This document shows positions 1-8,834 of a DNA stretch of 64,000 bases, in pieces (within the stretch, counting starts at the first letter, position 1; every line of letters begins with the position of its first letter). The notes under the pieces are model-generated. The model saw only the letters and a list, made by a program, of their open reading frames with translations. It was not told the origin of the DNA and did not search any database. The translations under genes were made by a program, and so were the position numbers. Origin of the DNA: Shewanella sp. MTB7 (lineage in GTDB: Bacteria; Pseudomonadota; Gammaproteobacteria; Enterobacterales; Shewanellaceae); NCBI RefSeq assembly GCF_027571385.1, contig NZ_CP085636.1:1240001-1304000 (forward strand). Direction: 5' to 3'.

Positions 1-1143
1 AATCATACCGATTATGACGAAGACAGGGTAACGAAAAATCAGCTTGATAGCACCGAATATGAGACGGTTGGTTTTAGCATTAATAACAGCTCTATCTTTG
101 GTGGGACAACCCTCACTTATGGTGTCGATGGCTATCAAGATAAGATAAAAACAGTGCGGGATGACTTTGGTCAAACGGGACAAAGACCGAGTGATATCGA
201 TGGTAAAGCGACGGTGTGGGGAGCCTTTGCTCAGGCAAGAGTAAGCATTACAGAATCGCTTTATGTAGAGCCAGCCCTAAGGTATGACACCTTTGAAAAT
301 GAAAGTATTAATCTGTCTAAATCTGCTGATGACAGTGCATTTTCACCCTCTTTAGGCCTAGTTTGGAATACCCGTTCTTGGTTAACTCTGAGTGCGCGTT
401 ACGATGGTGCTTTCCGTGCTCCGAGTGTCGAAGAGATGTATTCAACAGGCACTCATTTCTGCATTCCGCCTATTCCTGGTTTTTTGCCAGGTGGATTATG
501 TAACACGTTCGAGATCAATCCGAACTTAAAGGCTGAAAAAGCGAAGAACAAAGAGCTAAAAGCAGATATGCGCTTCACCGAATTAGCCGGTGATGATGAA
601 CTGGCTATCACGCTTAATATCTTTAGAAATGACGTGGACGATTTTATCGAGCAGTCAGTGTCTAACCCGCTTATGGGGATCCCTGGCCTTGAACAAACGA
701 CCTCTTGGGATAACGTTGATGATGCCCGTTTGACGGGATTTGAGTTTACGACACGTTATCGCTTTCAGCAGACTCGTTTGATACTCAATTACGGTCAAAC
801 AGAGGGCAAAGATAAAGAGTCTAATGAGTATTTAAGTAACATTCCAGCGCACAAGCTTGGGGTGGATCTTTCCCAAGGCATGATGGAAGGTGACATGAAG
901 TTGGGCACTCGAGTGACATACGTGGCTCAGCAAGATCAACTGCCAGAAGGCAACCTTAATGACTATGACTCTTATACTTTATGGGATGTGTATGTAGCGT
1001 GGGAACCGGCCATGGGCAGCTTTGAAGGATTACGGGTGGATTTTTCCATCGAGAATATCGGCGATGACGAGTACCGTCAGGCGTGGGATACCTTATATGG
1101 GCAGGGACGTAACATGAAATTGTCTGCTCGTTACCGTTTCTAA
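1..1143 (+). CDS. TonB-dependent haem/haemoglobin receptor, C-terminal part
   Basis: The reading frame is open from the first base, so the start lies outside the window; about 380 residues are visible. They look like the beta-barrel of an outer-membrane TonB-dependent receptor: alternating short aromatic strands, the FRAPS box typical of haem/siderophore receptors (about residue 138), and a C-terminal aromatic end (ARYRF) as needed for outer-membrane assembly. The gene ends on a TAA that overlaps the first possible start of hutX, and hutX and hutZ follow on the same strand. This context points to haem uptake (HugA/HutA-like). Ligand choice is inferred from the neighbours; the plug domain is not visible. 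Confidence 0.85.
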   Translation, partial: NHTDYDEDRVTKNQLDSTEYETVGFSINNSSIFGGTTLTYGVDGYQDKIKTVRDDFGQTGQRPSDIDGKATVWGAFAQARVSITESLYVEPALRYDTFENESINLSKSADDSAFSPSLGLVWNTRSWLTLSARYDGAFRAPSVEEMYSTGTHFCIPPIPGFLPGGLCNTFEINPNLKAEKAKNKELKADMRFTELAGDDELAITLNIFRNDVDDFIEQSVSNPLMGIPGLEQTTSWDNVDDARLTGFEFTTRYRFQQTRLILNYGQTEGKDKESNEYLSNIPAHKLGVDLSQGMMEGDMKLGTRVTYVAQQDQLPEGNLNDYDSYTLWDVYVAWEPAMGSFEGLRVDFSIENIGDDEYRQAWDTLYGQGRNMKLSARYRF

Positions 1144-1175
1144 TGTTTTTAGCTTCAAGAATGAGGAATGAATTG

Positions 1176-1682
1176 ATGCAGTCCAGTAATGAAGTGATAT
1201 GTCAGTATCTTGATGATAACCCTAATGCAATGCCGAGTCAGGCAGCAGCTGAGCTTGGTGTTTCTGAGTTAGCAGTGGTATTAGCTCTGCCTGAAGAGCA
1301 GATGAGTCAATTTCCATTAACAAACAAAGATGAGTTGTTGTCGTGTTTGCCGCATTGGGGGCCCATGACCACCATCGTTGTAGTGTCCGGCAGTATTTTC
1401 GAATTTAAAGGTGAATTCCCCCAAGGGAAATATGCCTATGGATACTACAACCTAATCACAGAAGGTGACGGCTTACATGGTCATCTACAACTCGACAGTT
1501 TAACTGCAATTGTCTTGGTGAGTCGACCATTTCGAGGTAAGGAGAGTCATTCAATCAACTTCTTTGGCAGTGAAGGCGAGATGATATTCAAAGTGTATCT
1601 GGGGCGTGATAGCAAACGAGTGCTACTCCCAGATCAAGTGACTCGTTTCAAAGCATTAAAAGAACGTTCCCTAGCAGCATAG
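1176..1682 (+). CDS. hutX: HutX-like cytoplasmic haem carrier
   Basis: A 168-residue protein of the HutX/HuvX haem-utilisation family, thought to bind haem in the cytosol and hand it to HutZ. Visible features are an N-terminal helical part (QAAAELGVSE) and the family-like core HWGPMTTIVVVSGSIFEFKG followed by a Gly/Tyr-rich stretch (GKYAYGYYNLI) and GDGLHGHLQLDS. I chose the ATG at 1176 because AGGA sits about nine bases upstream; ATGs at 1143 and 1161 in the same frame lack a good ribosome site. It lies directly after the haem receptor and before hutZ, so the three genes probably form one iron-regulated operon; the promoter is outside the window. Confidence 0.88.
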   Translation: MQSSNEVICQYLDDNPNAMPSQAAAELGVSELAVVLALPEEQMSQFPLTNKDELLSCLPHWGPMTTIVVVSGSIFEFKGEFPQGKYAYGYYNLITEGDGLHGHLQLDSLTAIVLVSRPFRGKESHSINFFGSEGEMIFKVYLGRDSKRVLLPDQVTRFKALKERSLAA

Positions 1683-1744
1683 GGTGCCATCTTGGTTGGA
1701 TGTTTTGTGGCAATTTTTGCAGGATGGAAGTAAGAGAGAAGATT

Positions 1745-2359
1745 ATGTCAGACAAACAGATAGAGAGTCAGAAAGGCGAAAGCGCAGAAGCGAGTACAGA
1801 GGCATTGCAAGATAAAGCTCACCGACTCAGAGAAAAGTTACTCCCTGAAATTGAGCGTTTTAAAACAGAGCGCTCAACCTTGCAACTGGCCACTCAAGAT
1901 GCCGCAGGAGTGCCGAACGCCAGCTATGCGCCATTCGCTTTGGCCGATGATGGCTTCTATATTTTAGTCAGCGAACTTGCTCGTCATGGCACCAACTTAA
2001 AAGAATCACCTTCAGTTTCAGTGATGTTACTGGAAGATGAAAGTGAAGCTAAAACGGTGTTTGCTCGTAAGCGATTAACCTTCGATGCGGTGGCTGAACT
2101 GGTGGCTAGAGACAGCGAACTGTTTACTAAAGGGGTTGCTGCCCTGTCTGAGCGATTTGGGGAGATGATAGATAACTTGTCGCAATTGAAAGACTTTAAT
2201 CTGTTTAAACTTAGTCCTCAACAGGGCCTGTATGTGAAGGGATTTGGACAGGCATTTAGTTTGACAGGTAATGAGTTGCTCGACGTTAATTGGAAACGTG
2301 ATGGTCATCATGGGGCATCACCTCAGTCTGAGTTTTCAACTCAAGCCGCGCCAATGTAA
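1745..2359 (+). CDS. hutZ: HutZ-like haem-degrading/binding protein (PNPOx fold)
   Basis: A 204-residue member of the HugZ/HutZ branch of the pyridoxamine-phosphate-oxidase-like split-barrel family; characterised relatives bind haem and help release its iron. Visible are the split-barrel segment STLQLATQDAAGVPNASYAP, then SVSVMLLEDES, KRLTFDAVAELVARD, and the C-terminal FNLFKLSPQQGLYVKGFGQA element. The ATG at 1745 is preceded by a purine-rich stretch (GAGAGAAG); the longer frame from 1700 has a poor leader. It is the last gene of the hut cluster and is followed by a strong terminator. The N-terminal 40 residues are charged and helical, as in other Hut Z proteins. Confidence 0.87.
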   Translation: MSDKQIESQKGESAEASTEALQDKAHRLREKLLPEIERFKTERSTLQLATQDAAGVPNASYAPFALADDGFYILVSELARHGTNLKESPSVSVMLLEDESEAKTVFARKRLTFDAVAELVARDSELFTKGVAALSERFGEMIDNLSQLKDFNLFKLSPQQGLYVKGFGQAFSLTGNELLDVNWKRDGHHGASPQSEFSTQAAPM

Positions 2360-2381
2360 AGTGAAGTAATCACTTGCTGAT

Positions 2382-2420
2382 AATAACAAAACCCACGTTT
2401 ATACGTGGGTTTTGTTATTA
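2382..2420 (+). terminator. Terminator of the hut operon
   Basis: A perfect 16-bp inverted repeat (2382-2397 with 2404-2419) encloses a six-base loop. The stem carries a GC core (CCCACG/CGTGGG) flanked by A-rich and T-rich arms, so it can act in both directions. It lies 22 bases after the hutZ stop. Confidence 0.85.
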
Positions 2421-2684
2421 TATACCCAAACAACCTGGAAATGCTCGTTTCAGAGGCTTTGCGCGAGTTCAATTTTAGACGCATTGGCGTATAAATGGTG
2501 ACTCCCTTTTAAGCTAATGCAACAACGAAGTGAGCTTGCGCAAAGCCTTCTACGATGGGTTTTAATACACTTTATTCTGTGTTATTGATTTTGCTAAGGG
2601 AACAACCATTAGCTACAAACAATGCCTTGCCTAAAGTGCATTAAATTCCCACTGAATCCTGCATTTTCAAGTAGCTTGGGTATA
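2421..2684. repeat. MITE-like repeat, about 264 bp
   Basis: The stretch between hutZ and the ABC exporter gene begins TATACCCAAACAACCTGGAA and ends with an imperfect reverse complement of this (GTAGCTTGGGTATA), giving terminal inverted repeats of about 24 bp with a few mismatches. The inside has no open frame of note but contains a phrase (AAGGGAACAACC) that also occurs in the 266-bp element between gcvH and gcvP. I read it as a non-autonomous miniature transposable element. No transposase was found in the window. Confidence 0.7.
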
Positions 2685-2734
2685 GGCTTATACCGTTATG
2701 CGAATTTTTTATTATTGCTCCTAAGGATATTGCT

Positions 2735-4579
2735 TTGAGTCAAGATATCTCCACTGCGCCGATTGCTGCCACGCCAACTCCTGAATCCGCTCAGTCAGTT
2801 TCTCCTAAGTCGGCTAAGCATGCTGTACTTCCATGGATTATCTCTTTTCTTCGGCCCTATAAAGCCCGAGTTATTGCGGCAATTGTGTTTTTGTTTATCG
2901 GCTCGCTTGCCTGGCTCTCTTTAGGTCAAGGGGTACGCTTGATGGTGGATGAGGGCTTCTTGCACAATAATGGTGACAGGCTGAATGAGATCATCTTTCT
3001 GCTTATCGGTATCACTGCCATTAGTAGTGCGGCTGTGTTTTGTCGTTTTTATCTGATGACCTGGCTTGGTGAACGGGTGAGTGCGGATATTCGTCTGAAA
3101 GTGTATGACCATCTATTAAAACTCTCACCGGGATTTTATGCAAAATTACGCACCGGTGAAGTGATTTCTCGCTTTACAGCTGATTCAACTCTGTTGCAGT
3201 CTGTGGTGGGCTCGAGTCTGTCGATGGCGCTGCGCGCGAGTGTCACTGTGATCGGCGGCATCGCGATGATGGCAGTCACTAGCCTTAAAATGACCGGACT
3301 TGTGTTACTGGCCGTGCCATTAGTGCTGGGGCCAATCTTCTTTTTTGGACGTAAGGTGCGAGATCTTTCCCGCAAGAGCCAAGATAGGGTTGGCGATTTA
3401 GGCGCTTATGTTGATGAATCTTTGCATGAAATACACACAGTGCAGGCTTACACCCATGAAGCGCGAGACCGAGCCCTGTTTGGCGATCGTGTCGAAGCGG
3501 TAATGGATGCAGCCAAGGGGCGGATAAAATATCGTTCAATCTTAATTTCCACCGTGATGTTTCTCAGTATTCTGGCTATTTCGTTGGTTACTTGGGTCGG
3601 TGCGCAAGATGTGATGGCTGGTACGATTACAGGCGGCGAGCTGTCGGCCTTTATGTTTTATGCCGTGATGGTGGCAGGCTCAGTGGCGACCATCAGTGAA
3701 GTGATTGGTGAGATCCAACGCGCGGCGGGTGCCACCGAACGCTTGATTGAGCTGGTTGAGGCGCCTATTGATGTTCCTAGCGTGACCAGTCCACAGTTTT
3801 TATCTGCAAAGGTGACAGGTGAGATTAAGCTTAATCAGGTTCGTTTTTCCTATCAAAATATCCAAGAAGGTGGGGTAAACGACGAGCTTGGTGAAGAGGT
3901 GATTTGTGGTCTGGATATCCACATTCAACCCGGTGAACGCGTTGCTTTGGTTGGGGAGAGTGGAGCCGGTAAGAGTACCCTGTTTGAGCTACTCCAACGA
4001 TTTTACAACTTAAACTCAGGGGTGATTGAACTGGATGGGATCGATATTGCCCAGTTAACCCCACAAGATCTACGTCAGCAATATGCCTTAGTCCCGCAAG
4101 ATTCAGTGATCTTTGCCATGAGCGTGTTGGAGAATGTGCGTTATGGCAGACTCGATGCCACCGAAAATGAGGTGATTGAAGCGTGCAAGGCTGCTAAGGC
4201 CCACGAGTTTATCAGTGATTTTAAAGATGGCTATCAAACTTATTTAGGTGAACGAGGTGTCAGGTTATCCGGTGGCCAAAAACAGCGCATCGCCATTGCC
4301 AGAGCTATACTAGCTGACAGACCCATACTGCTACTTGATGAGGCTACCAGTGCGTTAGATGCCATCAGCGAACAAAAAGTCAAGCAAGCACTCGACACGC
4401 TAATGAAGGGCAAAACGACCCTTATCATCGCTCATCGTCTGGCGACGGTACTCAATGCTGACCGTATTTTGGTATTGGATAAAGGACAACTTGTGGCCAG
4501 CGGTACTCATCAACATCTAATGCAATCGAGCGAACTCTATCGCGAGTTTGCCAGTTTGCAGTTGATTACTGAAACTTAG
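2735..4579 (+). CDS. ABC exporter, fused membrane and ATPase domains
   Basis: A 614-residue half-transporter that should work as a homodimer in the inner membrane. Residues about 30-330 form the six-helix ABC exporter membrane domain; residues about 350-610 form the ATPase with Walker A GESGAGKST, the signature LSGGQKQR, Walker B ILLLDEAT and the switch histidine in IIAHRLAT. The overall layout is like MsbA and related lipid or multidrug exporters, but substrate cannot be read from sequence. The start is a TTG at 2735 with TAAGGAT upstream. The N-terminal 25 residues are Ala/Pro/Thr/Ser-rich and likely disordered. It stands alone between two repeats, with no accessory membrane-fusion gene. 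Confidence 0.9.
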   Translation: MSQDISTAPIAATPTPESAQSVSPKSAKHAVLPWIISFLRPYKARVIAAIVFLFIGSLAWLSLGQGVRLMVDEGFLHNNGDRLNEIIFLLIGITAISSAAVFCRFYLMTWLGERVSADIRLKVYDHLLKLSPGFYAKLRTGEVISRFTADSTLLQSVVGSSLSMALRASVTVIGGIAMMAVTSLKMTGLVLLAVPLVLGPIFFFGRKVRDLSRKSQDRVGDLGAYVDESLHEIHTVQAYTHEARDRALFGDRVEAVMDAAKGRIKYRSILISTVMFLSILAISLVTWVGAQDVMAGTITGGELSAFMFYAVMVAGSVATISEVIGEIQRAAGATERLIELVEAPIDVPSVTSPQFLSAKVTGEIKLNQVRFSYQNIQEGGVNDELGEEVICGLDIHIQPGERVALVGESGAGKSTLFELLQRFYNLNSGVIELDGIDIAQLTPQDLRQQYALVPQDSVIFAMSVLENVRYGRLDATENEVIEACKAAKAHEFISDFKDGYQTYLGERGVRLSGGQKQRIAIARAILADRPILLLDEATSALDAISEQKVKQALDTLMKGKTTLIIAHRLATVLNADRILVLDKGQLVASGTHQHLMQSSELYREFASLQLITET

Positions 4580-4912
4580 GAGTTTGTGGGATAACAAGCC
4601 CTTTAAATATCTTTTGATTGGTTTCATTGGGCTGGTTTGTTGTTTGGAGGTTTATAGGGAACCATGACCTCAATTTTAATCAATTGCTTGCAGCAGGCCG
4701 ATGTGTAAATACTTCTGCGGGACGCTATAAATATGTCCCTATACGCTCGACGGTGGCATCCGTGCCACCAACGCCCACAGCCGCATTCACACCTGAGTGT
4801 TTATCTCTTCGAATTAGATTTTATAGTGATGACTCATTTCTGGACAAAAGTTTGTTAGAGTTAACGCCTCTAAAGGCAACGGTTGCCATTAGGAAACATA
4901 TGGCAATTGTTT
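4580..4912. repeat. Gene-less stretch with a dispersed repeat
   Basis: No convincing gene lies here. A 99-codon open frame on the plus strand (4618-4917) has no ribosome site, no recognisable motif and odd composition. The middle part (about 4705-4800) reads as the GC-rich, hairpin-forming text (GACGGTGGCATCCGTGCCACC) that I recall as scattered noncoding repeat in Shewanella genomes. The right end, about 4855-4912, contains a further short inverted repeat (GGCAACGGTTGCC) next to GAGTTAACGCC and may be the remains of another recombination site of the kind described at 4913-5006. Confidence 0.5.
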
Positions 4913-5006
4913 GGTAACGCCCTAATAATGGGCAAAAAATTGTTGGATAAAATGTTGAGGACCGAAAACAGTCAACTGTTTTTTGTCCTTATTAGCTTGT
5001 TATACG
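4913..5006 (-). other. Putative integron attC recombination site
   Basis: Read on the minus strand, just after the stop of the next gene, the sequence starts with GCGTATAAC and ends with GGGCGTTACC. The arms AAGCTAATAAGG and CCCATTATTAGGGC pair as an imperfect hairpin with one extra unpaired base in one arm, which is the hallmark of attC sites, and the inside holds a second small palindrome (AACAGTTGACTGTT). The 5' core GTATAAC is the complement of GTTATAC that borders the other end of the gene at 5825-5831. Together these match the R''/L''/L'/R' design of a cassette recombination site about 90 bp long. No integron integrase is in the window. Confidence 0.7.
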
Positions 5007-5008
5007 CT

Positions 5009-5809
5009 TTAGCTACGTTCTTTCAGTAGCCGACCCTTTACAACTGATTCATTTTTTAGAAAATTAACCATAAAATGGTAATCAGGGTGGGTCTTCAAGC
5101 TACGGCTAACAAAATAAACGTTAGTTGCATTAATAGAGAATGTTTCTCGAATCCCCGCACCTAGATTGTTGCCTGCTAATAGGCTTAATTTTATACCAGG
5201 AATGTTAAACACTATATGTTGGTAGCCATCATGATTTTTAACCGTTGGAAAGTCCATTGAAGGTGTATCAACTATTTGATTATCAACATATACAGCTAGA
5301 TAAGTATTTACAGGAAGGTCGGTATTTCCCAATAGAAAATCTGAAAAGGCAGTCATGCTCTCTTCACGAATTGAATTCTTTGTTTCAAGGAGACCGAAAA
5401 CACTCCAATCTGTTGCGGATAATCTCCAAGCAATACTGATAGCAAAATACATGAAATTTAAAGCTAGTTCTTCATTTGACGGGAAATACCAAGTTTCATC
5501 TTTTACATGAGACAACTTTTTAAATTTCTTTATTTTTGTAGCTAGTTTAAATCCGTTAGGACGAGCCATCAAAGGGAGTACTTTATCCTCTCCATTTTTG
5601 GAGAATTTCAACTCACAACTTTCACAAAGTAAGTATTTTTTAGCTTGCTTGTCTGTATAGGCGGCCGATTTATCGGAACCAGTAATCCAAACAATATTTT
5701 GTCCATGTTCAGGAAAACCTTTACTAATTGATCGGTAAACACCTTTAGGCATAAAGTGACTGTCTTTAAGCTTTGCCGATTTAGTACACAATGCACAGAT
5801 TCCGTTCAC
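5009..5809 (-). CDS. Unknown protein with paired CxxC motifs, in a cassette
   Basis: A 266-residue protein of no firm family. The N-terminus has CALC (residues about 6-9), SHFMPKGVYR, and a second pair CESC around residue 65, a layout like zinc-binding or HNH-type nuclease folds (C-x2-C, His, C-x2-C), but I see no full HNH catalytic set. The rest is mixed alpha/beta without membrane segments. The GTG at 5809 has a strong site AGGGAGG five bases before it; the TTG one codon upstream is less likely. The gene fills almost the whole space between a GTTATACG core and an attC-like site, as expected of a single-gene integron cassette. Base use is more AT-rich than that of the flanking core genes, consistent with transfer. 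Confidence 0.75.
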   Translation of the reverse strand: MNGICALCTKSAKLKDSHFMPKGVYRSISKGFPEHGQNIVWITGSDKSAAYTDKQAKKYLLCESCELKFSKNGEDKVLPLMARPNGFKLATKIKKFKKLSHVKDETWYFPSNEELALNFMYFAISIAWRLSATDWSVFGLLETKNSIREESMTAFSDFLLGNTDLPVNTYLAVYVDNQIVDTPSMDFPTVKNHDGYQHIVFNIPGIKLSLLAGNNLGAGIRETFSINATNVYFVSRSLKTHPDYHFMVNFLKNESVVKGRLLKERS

Positions 5810-5823
5810 CAAACCTCCCTAAA

Positions 5824-5890
5824 CGTATAACATTTTAATATGAGGCATGCGCGTATATTTGGCAAAACGCGCATGCACATTTAATAAACC
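5824..5890 (-). other. 5' cassette boundary and attC-like hairpin
   Basis: On the minus strand the GTTATACG core (5824-5831) lies 10 bases before the ribosome site of the cassette gene. Upstream of it, a perfect 10-bp stem (GCATGCGCGT with ACGCGCATGC, 5844-5875) continues outward as an imperfect pairing of about ten more bases with small bulges. This could be the attC site of a preceding cassette, but a matching R'' core is not clear, so a plain hairpin is possible. The remaining bases to 6153 hold no gene that I can support. Confidence 0.45.
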
Positions 5891-6153
5891 TATTATCTAA
5901 GCTTAACCTTGGAAAAGCTATTGATTCATAAGAACTCTATCAGGGTGGAACAGAAAAAATGAGCTCTGAAAATTGAAAAGTTAGCATTGATATTGATGTC
6001 TTATAGAAAGCAATCAGTAACTGTCATTTATCGATTAGTAAAAGTAGGTCAACTGGCTTGCTACTTATCATTACTGCTTATCGCCAGTAACGCACAAAGG
6101 GGCAGGGATGAGCCAGGTCAGATTCGGCTTGCTCGTGAAACCTTAACAACTCT

Positions 6154-6927
6154 TTAGTTGAATTCTTCCACAGACCTACATTTGGGGAATGCAGAACAAC
6201 CCCAAAACTGGTTACCTTTATTTTCACCACGCTTTGTTTCACGCATAACCATTGCGGATCCACAGCGTGAGCACTGCTTTACGCTGTCTTTTGATGCGAC
6301 CAACTCTGTAACATGCTGTCGATGCCTAAGGTCAGTAACAACGCCTCTCTTTAGTTTGACGTCATTGATGACTTCAATAATTTGAGTGTACTCTGTCTCT
6401 GAGAATACAGGCTGTACGAACTGCTTTATGTAGTTCAAGCACCCTCGTGCATAAGTAACATTTTCAGGCATATCCGTTTTGAACGTACTATCACCGATAA
6501 AAACAATTACTGAGTGTAAATTTGATGAATCTATGCCTAACAACGATTCTAGGGTTTTGACGTGTTTATAATTTTGATGGAGAGGATTCTGGAATTTTGA
6601 AGAGTGACGATAGATTTTCTGTGTCCACTGCTTTTGATTTTTTGAACCAAAAATCCAGCCTTTCATGTTTTTAGTTTCAACGATGAAAAGACCAAACTTA
6701 GATACAACAACATGGTCAATTTGAGTTGTACCATCATCTGTGGGTAATGTTACATCTTTTACCAACGTGTAATCTGATTCTGGCAACCGTGACAATATCT
6801 GATTTACTAAAAACTCGCCGAACACACCTTTAAACCAACGACTCCTAAAGATCGATATGATGAGTAGTAAAGGTATGATGTACCACACCTGAGCTAAAGC
6901 ATCTGAAAATAGACCTAATATATCCAC
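6154..6927 (-). CDS. NERD-domain protein with C-terminal zinc ribbon
   Basis: A 257-residue protein. Residues 1-30 contain one membrane helix (VWYIIPLLLIISIF). Residues about 35-150 are a NERD (nuclease-related) domain with the conserved IDHVVVSKFGLFIVETKN segment, where D and ExK fit the PD-(D/E)xK-like active site. Residues about 218-255 form a topoisomerase-type C4 zinc finger: CSRCG, then FWGCSAFPKC. NERD proteins are suspected DNA-processing enzymes; the cellular role is not established, and a defence or DNA-repair function is only a guess. It is preceded on its own strand by CTGTTAGCCGTC, which resembles a cassette core, but no complete attC site was found after it. Confidence 0.85.
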   Translation of the reverse strand: MDILGLFSDALAQVWYIIPLLLIISIFRSRWFKGVFGEFLVNQILSRLPESDYTLVKDVTLPTDDGTTQIDHVVVSKFGLFIVETKNMKGWIFGSKNQKQWTQKIYRHSSKFQNPLHQNYKHVKTLESLLGIDSSNLHSVIVFIGDSTFKTDMPENVTYARGCLNYIKQFVQPVFSETEYTQIIEVINDVKLKRGVVTDLRHRQHVTELVASKDSVKQCSRCGSAMVMRETKRGENKGNQFWGCSAFPKCRSVEEFN

Positions 6928-7882
6928 GAAATTTCCTTATTCAACTAACTCTACTTTGACGGCTAACAGCCGCTTTTAATCCTCACAGAATGCCGTCTTT
7001 TATTCATCACTTCAATTTATAATTAATGGGTTAGTGACAGCGCTAGGAGATTCGACTGCTCAGTGAAACATAATCTCTAGATGAGTTGAATTCGGATAAC
7101 TTTTTGTACGGTAAAGGCATATGAACAAGATATGAATGAGCTTTTACTTTAAATGATAAAGGGGCAAAAATGAGTTACTAGACTCCAGCAATAAAGCCAA
7201 ATCGAAGAGACTTATGAACAGGTGTAAGTGAGCTCGAGGACTTCGATTTCAGGGATGAAATCGTAGAGCGCCCATGGATGGGTTTACAGCGTACCGAGAG
7301 ATTACTTGCACGTAAGCACGCTGCAAGCGATAGATAACAATTAAGGTGCAACCTTCAACAGTCCAGCTCAATATCAGTTCAACTAAAAGCCAAACCAGAA
7401 AATGTAATCAGACTTCATTCAAAGATAATCCACCACGGGGGACACTGAGGGCCACGGAGAAGTGCAAAAACAAAGTACAACATCGCAAGCCGAAGCGATA
7501 GCTAACGAAGAAGTAAAAATATAACCCTCTTCAAAGTAGATTTACCTCCGTGTACTCCGTGAAGCGCAGCACAATAACGTCCCTGTTTAACAGCCAGTTC
7601 TACAGTCCCAGTATCTCGTTCATAAGCTTATGGCTTCGCCATATTCACCGTGGCGAGAACAAGCTTTTGTCTTTTAGCTAACCAATCCAAACAAAGACTA
7701 TTCACCACGGAGGACACAGAGACCACGGAGAAGTGCAAAAACAAAGTACAACATCGCAAGTCAAAACGAAGCGATAGATTACAGTGAAGGTGTGACCCTC
7801 AAACATGACACCCAATACCAAACCAACCAAAAGTTAACACATGAAAATGTAATCAGCCTTCATTCCAAGGCTGGATAGAAAA
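6928..7882. repeat. 950-bp gene-less stretch built of dispersed repeats
   Basis: No gene was found. Three kinds of repeat are visible. One is CACCACGG followed by GGACAC, GCCACGGAGAAGTGCAAAAA and CAAAGTACAACATCGCAAG, present at 7429-7503 and 7702-7778. The second (about 7340-7425 and 7785-7875) reads AAGGTG, a diverged middle, then AAAATGTAATCAGCCTTCATT; it recurs at 11341-11446. The third is an inverted piece, CCTCCGTGTACTCCGTG, near 7545. The piece at about 7230-7310 (CTCGAGGACTTCGATTTC and following) looks like another scattered Shewanella repeat. Together they form a patchwork of noncoding repeats. Confidence 0.65.
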
Positions 7883-8704
7883 CTATGCGTCTAGTGGATA
7901 ACCACAATCAGTCAGGAACTGCAAAAAACCATACTCAGTTAACCAACAAAGCTGCTCCTGGGAGCTAACCAAGAATCGACCGCTGTAACACAGGCCGTGA
8001 CCAGACACTGGGCCCACTTGATTGGTAGTGCGTGGCACAATTAACATCCATCGCTGAGTCAATAGAATATTATAGGGTAAACACTCGCTATAACCTTGGT
8101 TCAATGTCGTTGTGTAGCGCCCAAACTGGAGCATGGTAGCGCTATAGTGCTGCATCAACAATTCAGCCTCTAATTGTTCAAATTGAAGCAGATAATGTTT
8201 AAAGGGTAATTGGCCAGAGAGTATCAAGTCTTCTAACAAGATAGGTGTTTTAACTAACTGCATATGAAGATGCATTTGGCTAGAACCTGCATCATGGCCA
8301 GCATTAAAAAAACCCAGCGTATCAGCCGAAGAAAAGCCCTTTATCCATGCCTCAAAATCGACTAATCTCAAAGCTGATGTCTGCGGAATATAGTCCTTAG
8401 CGCAGATCAATATATGCGGAGTGATAATAGGGAATTTATTGAGCAAACAGATATGCTCAGCCCCGACTTGGTCAATGTAGAGTGCGGGATCATAAGGAGC
8501 AACAAAAGGATCGTGTAGCGACATCTGTGGCTGGTGTTTTTTGGCCATATTCTTTGTCACTATATTGCCAAAATAGTTCACGCCAGAACGCTTAACTAAT
8601 GTATCGGCATCCGTTAACGGCAGTAATGCACCAGTTTGCACCCCACTCTTTGTAAGCTTCTCCGCCTTAGTCCAAAGCATTAAACGATACCCAGTCTCAA
8701 ACAT
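7883..8704 (-). CDS. Ap4A phosphorylase-like ATP adenylyltransferase
   Basis: A 273-residue protein of the HIT superfamily related to yeast Apa1/Apa2 and the bacterial DUF4922 group, which split Ap4A with phosphate to ADP and ATP. The key element is GSSQMHLHMQLV near residue 140, matching the His-x-His-x-(Gln) active site of the transferase branch, preceded by FFNAGHDAG. Residues about 20-40 (SGVNYFGNIVTKN) hold the N-terminal substrate segment typical of this family. The start at 8704 has only a weak ribosome site, and a start at 8680 is possible. It is a single-gene unit. A repeat-borne hairpin lies right after its stop and may end transcription. Confidence 0.82.
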   Translation of the reverse strand: MFETGYRLMLWTKAEKLTKSGVQTGALLPLTDADTLVKRSGVNYFGNIVTKNMAKKHQPQMSLHDPFVAPYDPALYIDQVGAEHICLLNKFPIITPHILICAKDYIPQTSALRLVDFEAWIKGFSSADTLGFFNAGHDAGSSQMHLHMQLVKTPILLEDLILSGQLPFKHYLLQFEQLEAELLMQHYSATMLQFGRYTTTLNQGYSECLPYNILLTQRWMLIVPRTTNQVGPVSGHGLCYSGRFLVSSQEQLCWLTEYGFLQFLTDCGYPLDA

Positions 8705-8834
8705 AATTAACTGATAATAATTTTTTTATTGTCATAAAGGTAGCTGTTTCGGCTGCTTTATTTAAGGCTGGCAGTCTTAAATCCCTTCTGAATTGTTATG
8801 TCAAACCCTTGAGTATATCGCTCAAAGGTGAAAA

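Noticed and set aside
4618..4917. 99-codon open frame between the ABC exporter and the cassette
   Set aside because: No ribosome site or motif, composition unlike a protein, and it overlaps a hairpin-rich dispersed repeat and the attC-like site.
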